Assembly: GCF_026210795.1 (NCBI RefSeq)
Contig: NC_089432.1
Coordinates: 2,542,001 to 2,606,000 of the forward strand
Direction: 5' to 3'
DNA length: 64,000 nucleotides
DNA from: Rhizophagus irregularis
Lineage: Eukaryota > Glomeromycota > Glomeromycetes > Glomerales > Glomeraceae
This document shows, piece by piece, positions 9,506-21,163 of this stretch. Below the pieces are notes generated by a model. It made no database searches. It was not told the DNA's origin and was given only the letters and a program-made list of their open reading frames with translations. Within the stretch, counting starts at the first letter, position 1, and each line of letters begins with the position of its first letter. A program made the translations under genes and the position numbers.

Positions 9506-10965
9506 ATGTCAAAATTATTAATAAATCTCCTAATAAGCGTACTTTTGTCGTCTGCGTTTGTATCTACATACGCAATTTATTATCCTCCATCACTTTATGG
9601 ACAAACATCAGCATATATTTCTTCTAGATTATATATTTTCGGTGGTACTATATTAAACATAAACAATTCAGTGACGTTTAACCATAATATATTTTATTTA
9701 GATTTATCAAAACCATTCAATACAACATCAGTATATCCATGGTCTAATGAATTAACCACTTTAGATATTTCTCATGTGAACGCATCGGCATGTGTAGGAG
9801 GCGCAATACAAGATAATATATTTGTATTTGAGGGAGTGCCTGAAGTTCTACAAAAATCGGATGGAACAATTGCACCTTTGATTTATAAATTCGATAGTCA
9901 ACAAAAAACAGTTAATCCACCACAATTTAATGTTACGATAGATATACCTAGAAGAAGAAGTGTACAGGCAGTTTGTGATAATCAAGGTAAAATGTATATA
10001 TTCGGTGGTATAGATGATTTTACTAGTACTGGTATATTTATTTATAACAGAATGGATATATTTAATACAATTGAATTATCATATGGTTGGAAAGTTGGAA
10101 ATGTTACCCAATCTGGTGGTGGAAGATATGGTTATTCCGCAGTATTATTGAATAACGATGAAAAAATTGTTTATATTGGTGGTAGATTACTTAGCGGTGA
10201 TTATGTAAGAATGAACGATATTTACATTTATAATACTAATTTGAATCAATGGGAATATCAGAACGCTGGTGGGACCGTTCCAAATGTACGAGAGGGTCAT
10301 TCTTCCGTCATAAGTAAGGAAATTACTCTTCTATTTTGAAATTTCGTTTTTCTTCAATTGTAATTTTATACTAATATTTTTTTTTCTTAAAAAAAAAAAA
10401 AAAAAAAAAATCTTTTTAATAGCACCCGATAACAGAATTATAGTTTATGGTGGATCTCAAGCTGATCCACAGTTAGCCGTATTAACTTTAACAGAAGGAA
10501 ATACGTTTTCTTGGTCAACTCCTAATGCAAAAAATCCAATACCAGGATTATATTTACATTCTGCTAATTTAATTAATTCTTATTATATGTTCGTTACGTT
10601 TGGTAAGTGTAAATATGTATATGAATTAACGCTTACGTTTATGAGTTTTTAGTTTTTAATAATTTAATAATTATTTTTTTTTCTTAGGATATCTCGAATC
10701 AACAAATAGAAGGAATAATGAGATTTATATTTTAGATACATCAAAACCTCAAGAATATTCTTGGATAACTAATTTTGATCCAAAAAATCCACCAAATGTA
10801 ATTAATTCAAATGGACCTGCAGAATTAAATGCTGATGATATAGCAATACAAAGTAAAAAAGTTTGGGTTTTGGGTAGTATTATTGGTTGTGTTTCAGGTT
10901 TCGTTTTATCTTTAGCTTTTATCATTTGTTTAAGACAATGTGATTGTTGTGGTATAAATGATTAA
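9506..10965 (+). CDS. Kelch-repeat protein with signal peptide and C-terminal membrane anchor
   Basis: Three exons are supported by GT-AG sites that keep frame: 9506-10313, 10423-10602 and 10688-10965, giving 421 aa. The start MSKLLINLLISVLLSSAFVS is a signal peptide. Kelch blades follow, with YIFGG near residues 166-170, YIGGR, and VYGGS at the start of exon 2. Exon 3 ends with one membrane segment (about 388-410, around VWVLGSIIGCVSGFVLSL) and a short cytoplasmic tail with CDCC, which may be lipid-modified. The likely form is type I: beta-propeller outside, short tail inside. Intron 1 (109 bp) holds a run of over 20 A; intron 2 is 85 bp. The ligand is unknown. It is the divergent partner of the kelch gene at 358. 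Confidence 0.88.
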
Positions 10966-11400
10966 AATGAATAATAATAATAAAAAAAATTAATAATTTG
11001 TTAGTTAAAAAAAACAATATTTTGTATTTTAGACTAATATACATAAAAAATACATAAAAAGTACATCAATTTTAATCGTTTTAACAGAAAATTATTCATT
11101 AATTAACGACGAAATTTAAATAAATAATATGAAAGTAATGATCAAATTTATTATTAGTTTTTAAAATTTATCTTAAAGTTCCTTGCATATTAACGTTAAT
11201 AAATTATTTTATCTATATCTTTTTCATTTTCATACATTAAACTTTTAGCATTCCTAATCCGAATTAAATTAAACCGCGTGATATATTTAGATCCTGAAAT
11301 TTGATTGGTATTTACACTATTTACAAGCGTGCGGACAGACAGAAATTCCCCAGTTTTAAGTGTACCTGATACTGTATGTCTCACGCTTACGCTTCGGAAA
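10966..11400. other. Intergenic region without recognised gene
   Basis: AT-rich 3' flank of the kelch gene. The stretch 11260-11400 is less AT-rich and lies where exon 5 of the adjacent kinase relic would be expected, so it may be inserted sequence. A 70-codon minus-strand frame here has no recognisable content. Confidence 0.4.
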
Positions 11401-12640
11401 ATTACCAATATAAAGATTAATATAATTAACAGGGGTATTAGGAATAGTAGTTTCTCTCCGACCTTGTGAAATTTTATACATTAAACTAAAATTAATATTT
11501 CTTTTCACTTGATATTTACCATAGTAGTACACCAATACGATATATATGTTATGCGTCAGATGGCGATTTGCGTCAGATGTAGCTGACGTGCGTCAAATAT
11601 ATTTTTAATCCCGGCCAAAATTATGACTCTAACGAAACTCTCGAAATCCCGGCCAAAATTGTCTGGCCGGCACTATGAATTTCGGCCCGTATTATGAATT
11701 TTATATAACACAAAAAATTCCACTTACCTTGTGGCTAAACTTTTATCCGAAGTCCCGTGATTTATAATTCTGGCTGGCACTGTAGATTTGGCCAGAATTA
11801 CTGTACATCTGACACAAATCGGCATACATATATATTCATCCATCAATACTTTTGAGTCAATGTAGAGAACCATACTAAGTAATTTTCATATGCTTAATCT
11901 ATTCTTCTTGATAATTCAAAGTCCGCCAACTTTGATAGTATAATGATGAATTAATTAATACATTACAAGAATGTTGTTACGACATAAAACAAATAAATTA
12001 TACTGTATTTATTAAAATATATATGTTAATTAATATAATTTCAAAAAAGAATTACCAAGTCTCCTTGAACAATTAATTTCTTGACATAATACAGAACAAA
12101 CTAATTGGTATCATGCCAGAATATATTTAACTTAAAGAAGAAATAATGTTTTGTTGGTTTTTGCACGTAATAAATAAAAAATTGAATAAATTTAAATAAG
12201 TCTTTTTTATTGACTAATCACAAAAAATTGATTTTCGAAGATGGTCTTTAAACTTAAATGCAAAGAGTCATTACCTTTATTTATATGTAATAAAGAAATT
12301 ATAATTTTTACAAATTAACAATCTCAAGATCCAATTTGTTACTCCAAAGCCACTTTTTGCTATTATATTTAATTAATATTGTACGTTCGTAATTTAGCTT
12401 AAACTTCAACGAGGTGGAAATTATTATTTGCCTTATGGAATTAAACTGAGTCGGGTATTGATAGAGTGTTCGGTAAAAGTGGTCATGTAACTTTAAATGC
12501 GATTTTCTCAAAATCGCGTAATTGTCCTTTGCTATGGTGGACCCCATATAATGTTTTTTATCGATAGCTTTTTCGATCATTTTTCCTTATTTTTGGGGTT
12601 CTTGCATTTTGTTATCCTTAGATACAGTGGAGCAAGTAAT
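11401..12640 (-). pseudogene. Decayed kinase-Sel1 relic (A0)
   Basis: Fragments align with gene A in order and orientation. The 3' end of exon 4 lies at about 11401-11545, including the traces of [10 protein letters not shown] and the SSG-PPF region. The activation loop, DFG region and exon 4 start lie at 11838-11990. The exon 3 start of intron 3 and HRDL region lie at 12049-12140. The N-terminal IEEAIDKE region and start-codon context lie at 12560-12640. Frameshifts and stops occur throughout, and a MITE splits exon 4. The Sel1 exon is not recognisable downstream. It is an old copy, far more degraded than its neighbours. Confidence 0.6.
11541..11836. mobile_element. MITE with imperfect terminal inverted repeats, nested in the kinase relic
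   Basis: The left end (11541-11581) contains CGATTTGCGTCAGATGTA. The right end (11804-11836) read in reverse gives CGATTTGTGTCAGATGTA. The interior of about 290 bp has no ORF but repeats CCGGCCAAAATT and a GCCGGCACT motif. The kinase relic resumes on both sides. The left end has an extra internal copy of the GCGTCAGAT motif, so the exact termini and duplication (probably AT-rich) are not settled. Confidence 0.55.
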
Positions 12641-13155
12641 AAAATCGTTTACGGTAGGAGAGCACAATTTATGGATTTGCGAAACCTGTTGATCTTCGGT
12701 AGTATAATATGTACGGCTTGATTAAATAAGCTAACTTTAATCTTCGTCGATCCTAATTTACGATCAAAGTTGTAAATTTTGGAGGTTACGAAAAATCGTG
12801 CCACGCCCTCCGCTTTTGGAATTTTTTTTTTATTAATCGGAATTCCAAAAGAAACGTGGAATTAATTTGCCAGAATTAATTTGCATTTAAATTATTAACC
12901 GTGACGCAACTGACGCATGTAATGTCTGGAAGTATCTAATTAAATAAAATTAAGTTAATAAAGTTAATGCTTAAAGCTTATTGTTAATAAAGCTTATTGT
13001 TTTAGCAAAATGGTTAATTTAAATTAATTTTATTGATGGATTTTCTTCTATACAATAATATAATACCTATACAATAATATAATACTATTTAATAATTTAA
13101 TATGTATAATATATATTTCATATATCTGATATTTCATTTATTTCTATTTAAACTT
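12641..13155. other. Intergenic region between relic A0 and gene A
   Basis: No gene seen. It contains a small inverted repeat with CTTTTGGAATT at 12813-12823 and its complement at 12841-12851, and AT-rich sequence with repeated ACAATAATATAATACTA near 13050-13090. Confidence 0.4.
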
Positions 13156-15519
13156 TTAAACTATTCTGCATAAACATTTTCCCTCCCTCTTCTTAAGTTT
13201 TTCAAGTTTTTTTAATTTATCTTGTGCATCTTTGTATTTTTGATCAGCAGATTGTTTATACCAATAAATCGCTTCATCTATGTTTTTATTGACTCCTTTC
13301 CCATTTTTATACATATATGCAAGATAATATTGAGCTACAGCATCTCCTGATCTTGCAGCTTTTTGATACATTTTAACAGCTCTTTGATATAACTCATTCG
13401 CTTTTTGTTTATCAATTTTAGTTCCAATTCCATTATCATAACAACGTCCTAACATCATTATTCCATGTGAATATTTTCCTTCTGCTGATTTTTTAAACAA
13501 TTCAAAAGCTCTATCATAATCTTTATTAATGTCTTTACACATAAGTGCGAGATCATAAATAGCTACTATATTTCCATTATTTGCAGATTTTTCGTACCAG
13601 TGAAATGCTTTTTTTAAATCTTTTTTAGTTCCTAATCCTATTGCATAACAATAACCCACATCTAACTGACTTACAGCATAACCTCCTTTAGCTGCTTTTT
13701 TAAAATATCTGAAAGCTTCTTTGTCATCTTTCGCAACTCCATGCCGATATCCAAATTGATAAATAATCCCAACGTGATATTGTGCTAGCATATGATTCTC
13801 TTCAATTCCGATAAATAAACTAAATGCTTTTTTCAAATTTTGTTTCGTCTCGATTCCTAAATAATAAAAATATCCAAGTAAAAATATAAAATCTGAATCA
13901 TTTTGATTATTTAATATCCAATTATAAACATCTTTTGAATCTACATTAAGATTTTTAAGGTAATTAAGAATATTCTGCCTTATTACTTTTCCTTCTTTAT
14001 TTTCATTCAATTCATTAGAAATAAGATCAATTATTTCATTAACTATCATATTGAAATCTTTCTTGGGTGATTTCATAGGGTTTACTTTATTTGTATTATA
14101 TATATCAATACTATCTAAATTTTGAAGCATTTGAATCATTTGAGACCATCCTTTATTTGATGAATTTTCATCACTAGTAGTATTTAAAGGTTGTATCCGT
14201 TTTACCTTAGTATTATCATTTTGTTGATGATGATTTGTTTGTATATTTGAATTTGAAATAAATGTTTTTAATCTTTCAACAACTTCATGCATAGATGGTC
14301 GATTGTCTGGTTCGCCGTTCCAACATTCTAAAAAGTAAAAAATACAATTAGTTAAGTAAACATTAATGTATATTTAATCCAATAAATTATATTTACCAGT
14401 ATAAAGATTAACATAATCATCAGGAGTATTAGGAATGACTTTCTCTCTCTGGCCCTGTGAAATTTCATACATTAATCTAAGGTCATTTTTCTTTTCATAA
14501 AATGGTGGGACTCCACTTGATATTTCCCATAACAATACACCAATACTACTGTATATACATCACTCTTCTCATTTAATTCTATTACATTATTGCTATTCAA
14601 TAATCGTTTTGGATCAATATAAGGAACCATACCAAGTAATTTTGATCGTGATTTAGATGTTTCTTCAATCCTTTTTGATAAACCAAAATCCGCCAACTTG
14701 ATAGTATTTTGATGAATCAAAATATTACAGGAATGCTATTATAATTTAACACAATATAATTAATAATTAAGCTAAGCAAATAACACATAGTATATAATGT
14801 TTGCTTTAAATTACCAGGTCACGATGTATAATTCCTTCAACATGCAAACACAACACGGCACAAGCTAACTGGTATGCCAAGTTAAATTTATCATCCCAAG
14901 TAAGACAGGTGAAATTTTTCTTCAAGTAATTTCGAAGGGCACCACCATCAGCGTACTCCATTACTAACAAATAATTTTTTGTTTGATCAATTTTATTTTC
15001 TAATAAATTAAAAAAAAAAATGTTTTAGTTTTTTATTATTTTAGTTTATCGCATTATCTGTTATAGATATCAGATATATATTTCCATCGTTATTAGATAT
15101 TATACCTGATTCAAACTTTGTTATTCCGTGAACGCGAATAACATTAGAATGAAAATCCACTTTTCGTTGATGTTTAAGCTGTATTAAAATTAAAATAAAT
15201 CATAAGAACCATATAACCAATTTTTTTTTTGCCTCCATCACGTGAATATTTATTGACAATTACCTCATGAACAATTTCTTTTGCAGTTACATTATTAATA
15301 TTGAAAAATGATTTTAATGCTAAATAATTTTCCGAGTTTTTCCAATTTGCACGAAATACTTTTCCAAATGCGCCAAAACCAATTTCTTCGACGTTACTAA
15401 AATGCTTATATTCGTAATAATTTAAATATTCTTTATCGATAGCTTCTTCGATCCACTTAATACATTCATCGGAATTTTCTGTATATTGATTATATTCTAC
15501 TTCTTTATTTATTAGACAT
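13156..15519 (-). pseudogene. TKL kinase-Sel1 gene A, disrupted by two small indels
   Basis: The five-exon structure of the family is clear: 15264-15519, 15106-15178, 14815-14999, 14397-14735, 13156-14327. The kinase part has a good glycine loop (GFGAFGKV), the ALKSF lysine, [13 protein letters not shown] and PYIDPK. The C-terminus has about six Sel1 repeats (repeating FKKAAKGG and WYEKSANNG units). Two lesions break it. The ATG at 15519 reads MSNK then stop, because one extra A puts it out of frame with the rest of exon 1. A 5-bp insertion at 14547-14551 shifts exon 4 just after SDVY. Exon 4 is 339 nt where the frame needs a length of 1 modulo 3. The Sel1 exon itself is open. A sequencing error cannot be excluded for either lesion. 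Confidence 0.8.
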
Positions 15520-17649
15520 GGTGGAGCATTAGTTGACGGCAAAAAAAAAAATAATAATAATCCTATTCACTCCGCTTACCTATTCACATGAGCTAACTTT
15601 AATTTACATAGAAAGATCTGCACCTTTTATTTTTCTCAAAGTGAACAAAGTTTATAGTACAATTATTACAACACGGAAAGATCCGCACTTTTCTGCGGTT
15701 ATGATTATGTCATTATGTCAATACTGCAATAGCAGCCTTTCTACTTTATCACATGAATTTTGCCGATCATTTGTCGATCATTTTCAAATTTATTTATTAC
15801 ATCATTACCGATACGGTATAGCACATCCCAAAATCCAGCAAATAAATTTATTTTATTTGTATTAATTTTTATTGTTCGAATTGAATTATTATCAGCTAAT
15901 TTTATAAATATTACCTTTTAATTTATATAATTTACGCGTTTCTTTAATATAAATATAAATGACTATAGATTTAAAAAAATTAACATAATATCTATTATAT
16001 TTCAAACTTTCCAAATTAATAATATTAACTCTTCTTTAAAATTTATTAAAATTAATAAAATTGAAAATGTAATAAAGGGCTTTAATATGTACCATCTACA
16101 CAAAATAATTTGTTACAGATGCAAGCTATATCAATATGAATAATTTTGTATTCATTGAAAAGAAGAGAGTGAGATCTATCTAATGAACTAAAAATCGCAT
16201 GAATTGAGTTATTGCTTGATGAATAAGTGCATTCAAAACATTCATTTTCAATTTTTGAATTTGATCATTAATATTTCAGTGTATTTCACCTTTTAAAATA
16301 ATGCAAAAATTATTTGTTTAGAATATATACATACAGAGAAAATAATGCCACATCACTAATATTAAAAAACTATCATAAAATTTCTTAATTACCAACAAAG
16401 CTTTTCATAAAATCTAGTTAAAAAAGTTTTATGACACTTTTGTTAAAAATTATCATGCTCTTCCACTTAAAATATAAATGAATGAATTAGACAAAATCTT
16501 ATGGTACGGCATTATTAAATCGTTAAAAATAGATAATTTTTAATAAAAATTCTTAAACTTTGATAAAAATAAGTAAATTTTCCTCCAAATATTCAAAAAA
16601 TTCATCCCAAACAGCTAGAAGTACAAACAATTTTTTTATTTCAACTCAAAAAAATTAATTGTTAAAAACCTTTAAAAATAATGCTTATTGCCCATTACGG
16701 GAGTATATTAATATAACATGACACACTCTTAGCGTTTCCCATTTTTGGGTACAGTTTTTCAGAATAAATATATGGAGTTGTATTAATTAAGGGTAGATAG
16801 AGTTTGGTTTTGGTACGAAATCTCGAAAATCATTTGAGCGACTGATACAAGGGTTACGGTACATTTCGCTATACAAGACCGACAACAAAATCTCGACAAT
16901 CCAATATCTGGACAAGTCAAAATCCTGACAAAATTATAACACATTTAAACTAAATATTACATATTGCAAAAACTGTTTTATTAGAAACACACATCACAAA
17001 ATTGTCGATATAATGACTTGTCGGGATTTTGGATTGCCGAGATTTTGTTGTCGATCTTGTGTTAGTCGTGCAAGTGACTGTCGAGATTTTGATCATACCA
17101 TAGAGTATTACTATTAATTGGTCGTCATATATTCGAAATGTCCAAAACATAATCAAATTTTCAGCAAAATATGAACTCCTGTAATAAAACTTATATGGTT
17201 AGAAGCCACGGTACTGTACTTTTATTTTTTAACCTAAAATATTTCTTTATTTAAAAAAATTACTGAGAAATCTTGAAGCTTAAAAAAGCTGGCGAATGTC
17301 ATTTGTTTTTGGCCGTTTATATTATCGGCTAATTTCCCGGTAAATTATTTTGCCGATATAATTGTTTTGCCGATCATATACTGGACAATTTTTTATTAGG
17401 AATGCCACGTGCCGTCTATCTTTATAGAGTTACCGGGTGAAACATTACATGGGATATGATATAAATTATTAAATTGATTAAAAATAATGTTACACGACGC
17501 ATGATTCCGAAAAATTCCGTTTATTTATTACACAAGTGAAATGGAAGAAAATTCTCACGTTTAAAATTTCAATAAAAAAAAAAATAAAAAATAAAAAAAA
17601 AAATTTTTTTTTTAAAAAATAAATAAATAATAAAGAAAAAAAAAATAGA
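15520..17649. other. Gene-poor region with one foldback element
   Basis: No gene recognised. It contains the foldback MITE at 16802-17105 (listed separately), TTTGCCGAT-type repeats at 17290-17395, and A/T homopolymers at 17575-17645 just before the F-box gene. Confidence 0.4.
16802..17105. mobile_element. Foldback MITE with long inverted arms
   Basis: The left arm (about 16812-16935) and the right arm (about 16985-17103) are imperfect reverse complements over about 120 bp. They share GACAACAAAATCTCG and a following CAATCCAA. The short loop has no ORF. Termini are approximate and no duplication was assigned. The long arms suggest a transcript that would fold into a hairpin. Confidence 0.6.
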
Positions 17650-19101
17650 ATGGCTTGTCATCTTCCAGCTGACTGTTTGGATGAAATATTTGAATATTTG
17701 GAGGAAGATAAACTCACTTTACATTCATGTTTGTTGGTTAATCATCTCTGGTGTGAAATTTCCGTTAGAATATTGTGGAGGAATATTTGGAATTTTAAAA
17801 GGTTAAGTAGAAAACGTTCATTGAGAGTATCATCATCAATCCTTAGTACATTAGTTGCTTGTCTTCCCAATGAATCAAGAGAAATCTTATATAAAAATGA
17901 AATTTTCCTTTCAACACCTACATCAAAACCACCACTATTTAATTACGCATCATTTTGCAAAGTACTTTCAATTTGTAGGATTAATATAATTGTTGAAGAC
18001 GTCCTTAAAAATGAACCATCAAGTGTAAATTGTTTAGTTACAAATGAAATTATTAAAATGTTTATGAATCAAATTTATGCTTTGAAAAAATTGAACTATT
18101 ACTGTAATCAATACACTATTAATTTAATTAATTTTTCTTTTACTTACTTTCCTGGAGCAAAAGATCTTTCAGAGTTATATTGCAGTTCAAATCTTCCTTC
18201 TAATTTTTTTCATCAATTGTCTCAAATATGTCATAATTTACAATCAATTTCTATAGATTTTCATTATGATGTTTCAAATGGGTTAAAAGAATTGATTTTT
18301 TTACAAAATAATTTAAAAGATTTGACATTATCAGCCTTTGATTATGTGAGTTGGGAAAATATTATACCTGCTATAACAAAACACTCTCAAACAATAACAA
18401 AATTACGACTTTATAGTGATAATGAATTACCATTTTCATTTGTTGGTTCATTCTCAAATTTACAAGAATTTATATTTTCATTTTCTGATGGATCAAGTTT
18501 TGAAGATTTTAAAGAGTTACAATATGTTAACTTTTCTAAATTACAAATTTTAAAAATTCCTCTTCAATGTCCACATCCTGATTATGTAAAGAAATTTTTA
18601 GAAATTAATGGAAAGAATCTGAAAAAGTTTTATACAGATGAGAATGATAAATCTTTAAATTTATCTATTGCTAAGTTTTGTCCAAATCTTACAAGTCTTT
18701 TTATAATATTCAATAAAGGTGAAAAGGATATATTGAAAACCATATTTAATAATTGTCAACACTTGGAGAGTATTAAAATTTGGGGTGGAAAAGAATATTT
18801 AACTGAAAAGGAAGTATTTGAAATTGTTGTAAATCACTCACCAAAAAGTTTTTGTGAATTAAAAATGTATAATAGTTCAGTTTCAGATGTTTTTCCAAAA
18901 GATTTGGAATCATTTTTTATAAACTGGAAAAAAAGAATACCAAAAAAATTACTTAATTTAATAATTATTAAGGAATTTCATTTTAATATGGAAAATATAA
19001 ATATAATTGAAAAATATGAAAATTTAGGTGTTGTTAAATTTGAGATTAAAGGGTATGAAGAGGAAGAAGATGATGAAGAAGAAGTCTATTCATTCTTATA
19101 A
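17650..19101 (+). CDS. F-box protein
   Basis: Single exon, 483 aa. An F-box lies at residues 3-45, with LPADCLDEIFEYL, a central SCLLVNHLWCEI and a closing LWRNIW. In this fold the F-box binds Skp1 in an SCF ubiquitin ligase, while the C-terminal part chooses the target. The rest has irregular leucine-rich stretches (for example LQILKIPL, LTSLFIIF, LESIKIWGG), as in LRR-type F-box proteins. It ends in a strongly acidic tail (EEEEDDEEEVYSFL). The start is the first ATG after an A-rich leader. The frame is intact, with no intron. A diverged paralog sits at 41370-42842. The substrate is unknown. Confidence 0.9.
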   Translation: MACHLPADCLDEIFEYLEEDKLTLHSCLLVNHLWCEISVRILWRNIWNFKRLSRKRSLRVSSSILSTLVACLPNESREILYKNEIFLSTPTSKPPLFNYASFCKVLSICRINIIVEDVLKNEPSSVNCLVTNEIIKMFMNQIYALKKLNYYCNQYTINLINFSFTYFPGAKDLSELYCSSNLPSNFFHQLSQICHNLQSISIDFHYDVSNGLKELIFLQNNLKDLTLSAFDYVSWENIIPAITKHSQTITKLRLYSDNELPFSFVGSFSNLQEFIFSFSDGSSFEDFKELQYVNFSKLQILKIPLQCPHPDYVKKFLEINGKNLKKFYTDENDKSLNLSIAKFCPNLTSLFIIFNKGEKDILKTIFNNCQHLESIKIWGGKEYLTEKEVFEIVVNHSPKSFCELKMYNSSVSDVFPKDLESFFINWKKRIPKKLLNLIIIKEFHFNMENINIIEKYENLGVVKFEIKGYEEEEDDEEEVYSFL

Positions 19102-21163
19102 TTATTAGCTTTTTATGATTTTATTAGTTTCTATTAAATCTAAAATTTAAATTTTTTAAACTAGCCGATGTGAGTGAATTCTACCCGAACCAATTTATTT
19201 ACTTTGTGCCGCCTTATATAATTAAATATTTAAATTTTTATTTTATTTTCATACGAAATATTTTTTTTTTAAATTAAATTAATTTTTGAGTTTCAAATTA
19301 GTTTTAAATTAGTTTTAGATCAGATTTAAATCTTTTAAATTAGTTTTGAACTAATTTCTATTAATTTGAGTTGCAAATATGTATTACGTTATTTATGTAG
19401 TAAAATGCCAAAATTGTCTTAAAGCTAAATTCACATTAAGTTGGTAGTACATTCAGTAATTATCTTGTGTTAAACCTAAATTCACGCACAATCAGTAATT
19501 TATCTTGTCTTGAGACATTGAATATGGTCTAATGGTTTAAACCGTGTTTAAATACCAAAATTATTTTAGACCAAATTTCTCCTACCAGCAGCATCTTCTG
19601 AACCAAATTAAAGGAATTGAAAACTTTTAAACTGACATTTAGTCAAATATGATCAACATATAACCGAAAAATTGTTTAACAGTAATTCACTTTTTTTTTA
19701 ACTCATTCTTGATAAATTCTTCTTTTTTTTTCGAAGTACATTATAAGCTACTGATTACTGATCAAGAATCTGATCAAGAGTCTATTTAATCTCTTACTAA
19801 AAAACACTTCTTTCTATAAATCGCTTTACAGAATTATCTCCCAAATGATAGTGTCAATAAATTGTTTATGCCTAGGAAACACTTCTTTTATGAAACTTTT
19901 GTGGTTACCGTTGCTAATGTTAACGATATTAATGAACTTAAGTCAAAATTATTGATTTAACGATTTATCACCTCAAGTTTCTTGTCTATAAAGAGCTTTA
20001 TTATGATTATGATACTAAGTTTAATTGAAGTATATTAATCTTTGGAAGGTTAACATCGCTGAAAGTGAAGAGGACAGGCTTAAAGAACTTGATAAAGATA
20101 ATATTGTTGGTACCAAGTTGAGACCTGTCCTTAAATGATTATATTTCAGGTTCTATGCACGAACCACTTGCTCTCCCACTACGCGCTTACTTAATCATGT
20201 GACTATAATTAAAAAATAATGAATGTAGTGTAGGCAAAAATCATAAAGCTGGCCAAATTACATTCAAATGACCAAGGTCATTTGTCATTAGTCATTTGCC
20301 GAACACTGATATATTATATTTTATTCCAAATTGGTTTAATATTACAAAGATATTTTTATTCTGTGAAAGTAAAACTCATTACATACCTGTAATAAATAGT
20401 TTTTTTTCGTGATATTTATAGAAAAAATATATTAATCAGCAAAAGATTCTTGCTTTGTTTGTAGTTATTAATTTTGATCCTATAGTCCGTGAATGGCGTG
20501 ATCTATATAAATAATTCAATACCTTACTTTCTTCAGTAAACTGGTTAATAATTATTTAGATAAATTAAGTGCAGGAGAGATAAAATTCTTTAAAAATTCT
20601 TATTGGGCCGAGTTTCGATCAATTTATTATTTTTGTCCTTTAATATTGTGAACATATATTCTATTAAACTTATTGTATTGGAAAAAATAAAGGAAATTAT
20701 ATGATAAATGAACTTATATTTTTCTGATGTGATTACTGCGGATACTGAGTAGAAAATGTACGATTTATTTTAATCCACCTCAAAAATAATTTTAGATAAA
20801 TCAATTAAAGTTTTAAATAACTTTATTTAAAAACTTATTCGGATAAAAAAAAAGGTTAATAATAAATATAAAAACAAATCACTCTTAAAATATAAAGTTA
20901 ATAACAAATTTAAAATTATTTGTTTGTTTGCGATCGATTTTAAGTTTTCTTAATGGTTTTGCTTTCTAACGTTTGATTGTAATCAAAGTTGAGCGTCTCT
21001 TTTTCAATATTTTTTTCTTTTTTGCTTATTTTATTCTGTTATAAAAATTCCCACTAAGATATAATACTAAGGTAAATAAAAATGTGAACTAAGTTAAATA
21101 AAAATTTTTAAATATTATCTTTTTAAATAATATTCTGACTATTCCCGAAGAAACTATTATAAT
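19102..21163. other. Gene-poor region with a Crinkler-like relic
   Basis: No intact gene. It contains the relic at about 19868-20165 (listed separately). A near-palindrome, AAATGACC-AA-GGTCATTT, lies near 20265 inside a small AT-rich repeat. The remainder is unassigned. Confidence 0.4.
19868..20165 (+). pseudogene. Relic of a Crinkler (CRN)-type N-terminal region
   Basis: Broken plus-strand frames read FVVTVANVNDINELKSKL, then, after stops and a shift, LWKVNIAESEEDRLKELD followed by GTKLRPVLK. LWKVNI followed by an ELD stretch and then a K-rich segment is the layout of the CRN header domain, found in oomycete and some fungal secreted proteins and known in Rhizophagus. Several stops and frameshifts separate the pieces and no C-terminal domain is recognisable. 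The assignment rests on motif resemblance only. Confidence 0.5.

Noticed and set aside
15533-15865. Plus-strand 110-codon frame near the start of gene A
   Set aside because: The start is not ATG in a credible context, the composition is random-like, and no homology is recognised.
19525-19575. tRNA-like GGTCTAATGGTTTAAAC stretch
   Set aside because: No B box, no acceptor stem and no cloverleaf could be drawn.
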